Assembly: GCA_035266225.1 (NCBI GenBank)
Contig: DATFNV010000318.1
Location: forward strand, 1-22,753
Length of the DNA: 22,753 bases
Direction of reading: 5' to 3'
From: DATFNV01 sp035266225
GTDB taxonomy: Bacteria > Planctomycetota > Planctomycetia > Gemmatales > Gemmataceae
In this document: positions 20,839-22,753 of the stretch, piece by piece
Position numbering within the stretch: position 1 is the stretch's first letter
Layout of the letters: each line of letters opens with the position of its first letter
The notes under the pieces: model-generated
Database searches by the model: none
Seen by the model: only the letters and a program-made list of their open reading frames with translations
What the model was told of the DNA's origin: nothing
Made by a program: the position numbers and the translations under genes

Positions 20839-22753
<1,915 letters not shown>

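Overview
This is a high-GC bacterial window that most resembles a planctomycete, probably of the Gemmataceae. That placement is inferred from four things: the mix of small lineage-type hypothetical proteins, a Uma2-family nuclease, a DnaK with an insert in its ATPase domain, and many dispersed intergenic palindromes. No rRNA, tRNA or CRISPR array was seen, and the window contains no marker that fixes the taxon.

Layout. Positions 1-4120 hold the start of a Uma2-family gene (minus strand, running off the left edge), an orphan HlyD-type membrane-fusion protein, and a 418-residue protein built of two tandem copies of one module. Positions 4120-10340 are an accessory region. It contains an AbiEi-like antitoxin with an operator-like promoter, followed by a broken AbiEii toxin gene; a pair of coupled small genes; a solitary HicB-like antitoxin; a two-gene ATPase plus DUF4276 cassette that resembles split OLD/PARIS-type defence systems; a possible toxin/immunity pair; two paralogous small proteins; and two further small unknown proteins. 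GGGGTCGGGAGTC-type palindromes separate several of these, including one 194-bp MITE-like element with 28-bp perfect inverted ends.

Positions 10464-22753 are housekeeping. dnaK lies on the minus strand and diverges from a plus-strand series: pheA (chorismate mutase/prephenate dehydratase), aroF (DAHP synthase), ung, tpiA, secG, yicC, gmk, rpoZ, a 500-residue membrane protein, and acnA (cut by the right edge). pheA and aroF serve aromatic amino-acid synthesis. yicC-gmk-rpoZ is a familiar bacterial neighbourhood. gmk and rpoZ overlap and are probably translated together.

The most striking feature is that almost every gene junction in the housekeeping series carries a long, nearly perfect palindrome at or just after the stop codon. 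Five of these, plus one after the HlyD gene, belong to one family (core AGCCGCTTGCGGCTT and its complement). Others have unrelated sequences but the same form: 26-bp arms after ung, and 37-bp hexamer-repeat arms after yicC. In two cases the stop codon lies inside the palindrome, and the last residues of TpiA are encoded by it. Two copies are additionally wrapped in heptamer tandem repeats in opposite orientation. None has a clear U-run, so simple intrinsic terminators do not explain them well. A second oddity is an AT-rich codon patch in acnA exactly over the iron-sulphur cysteine motif.
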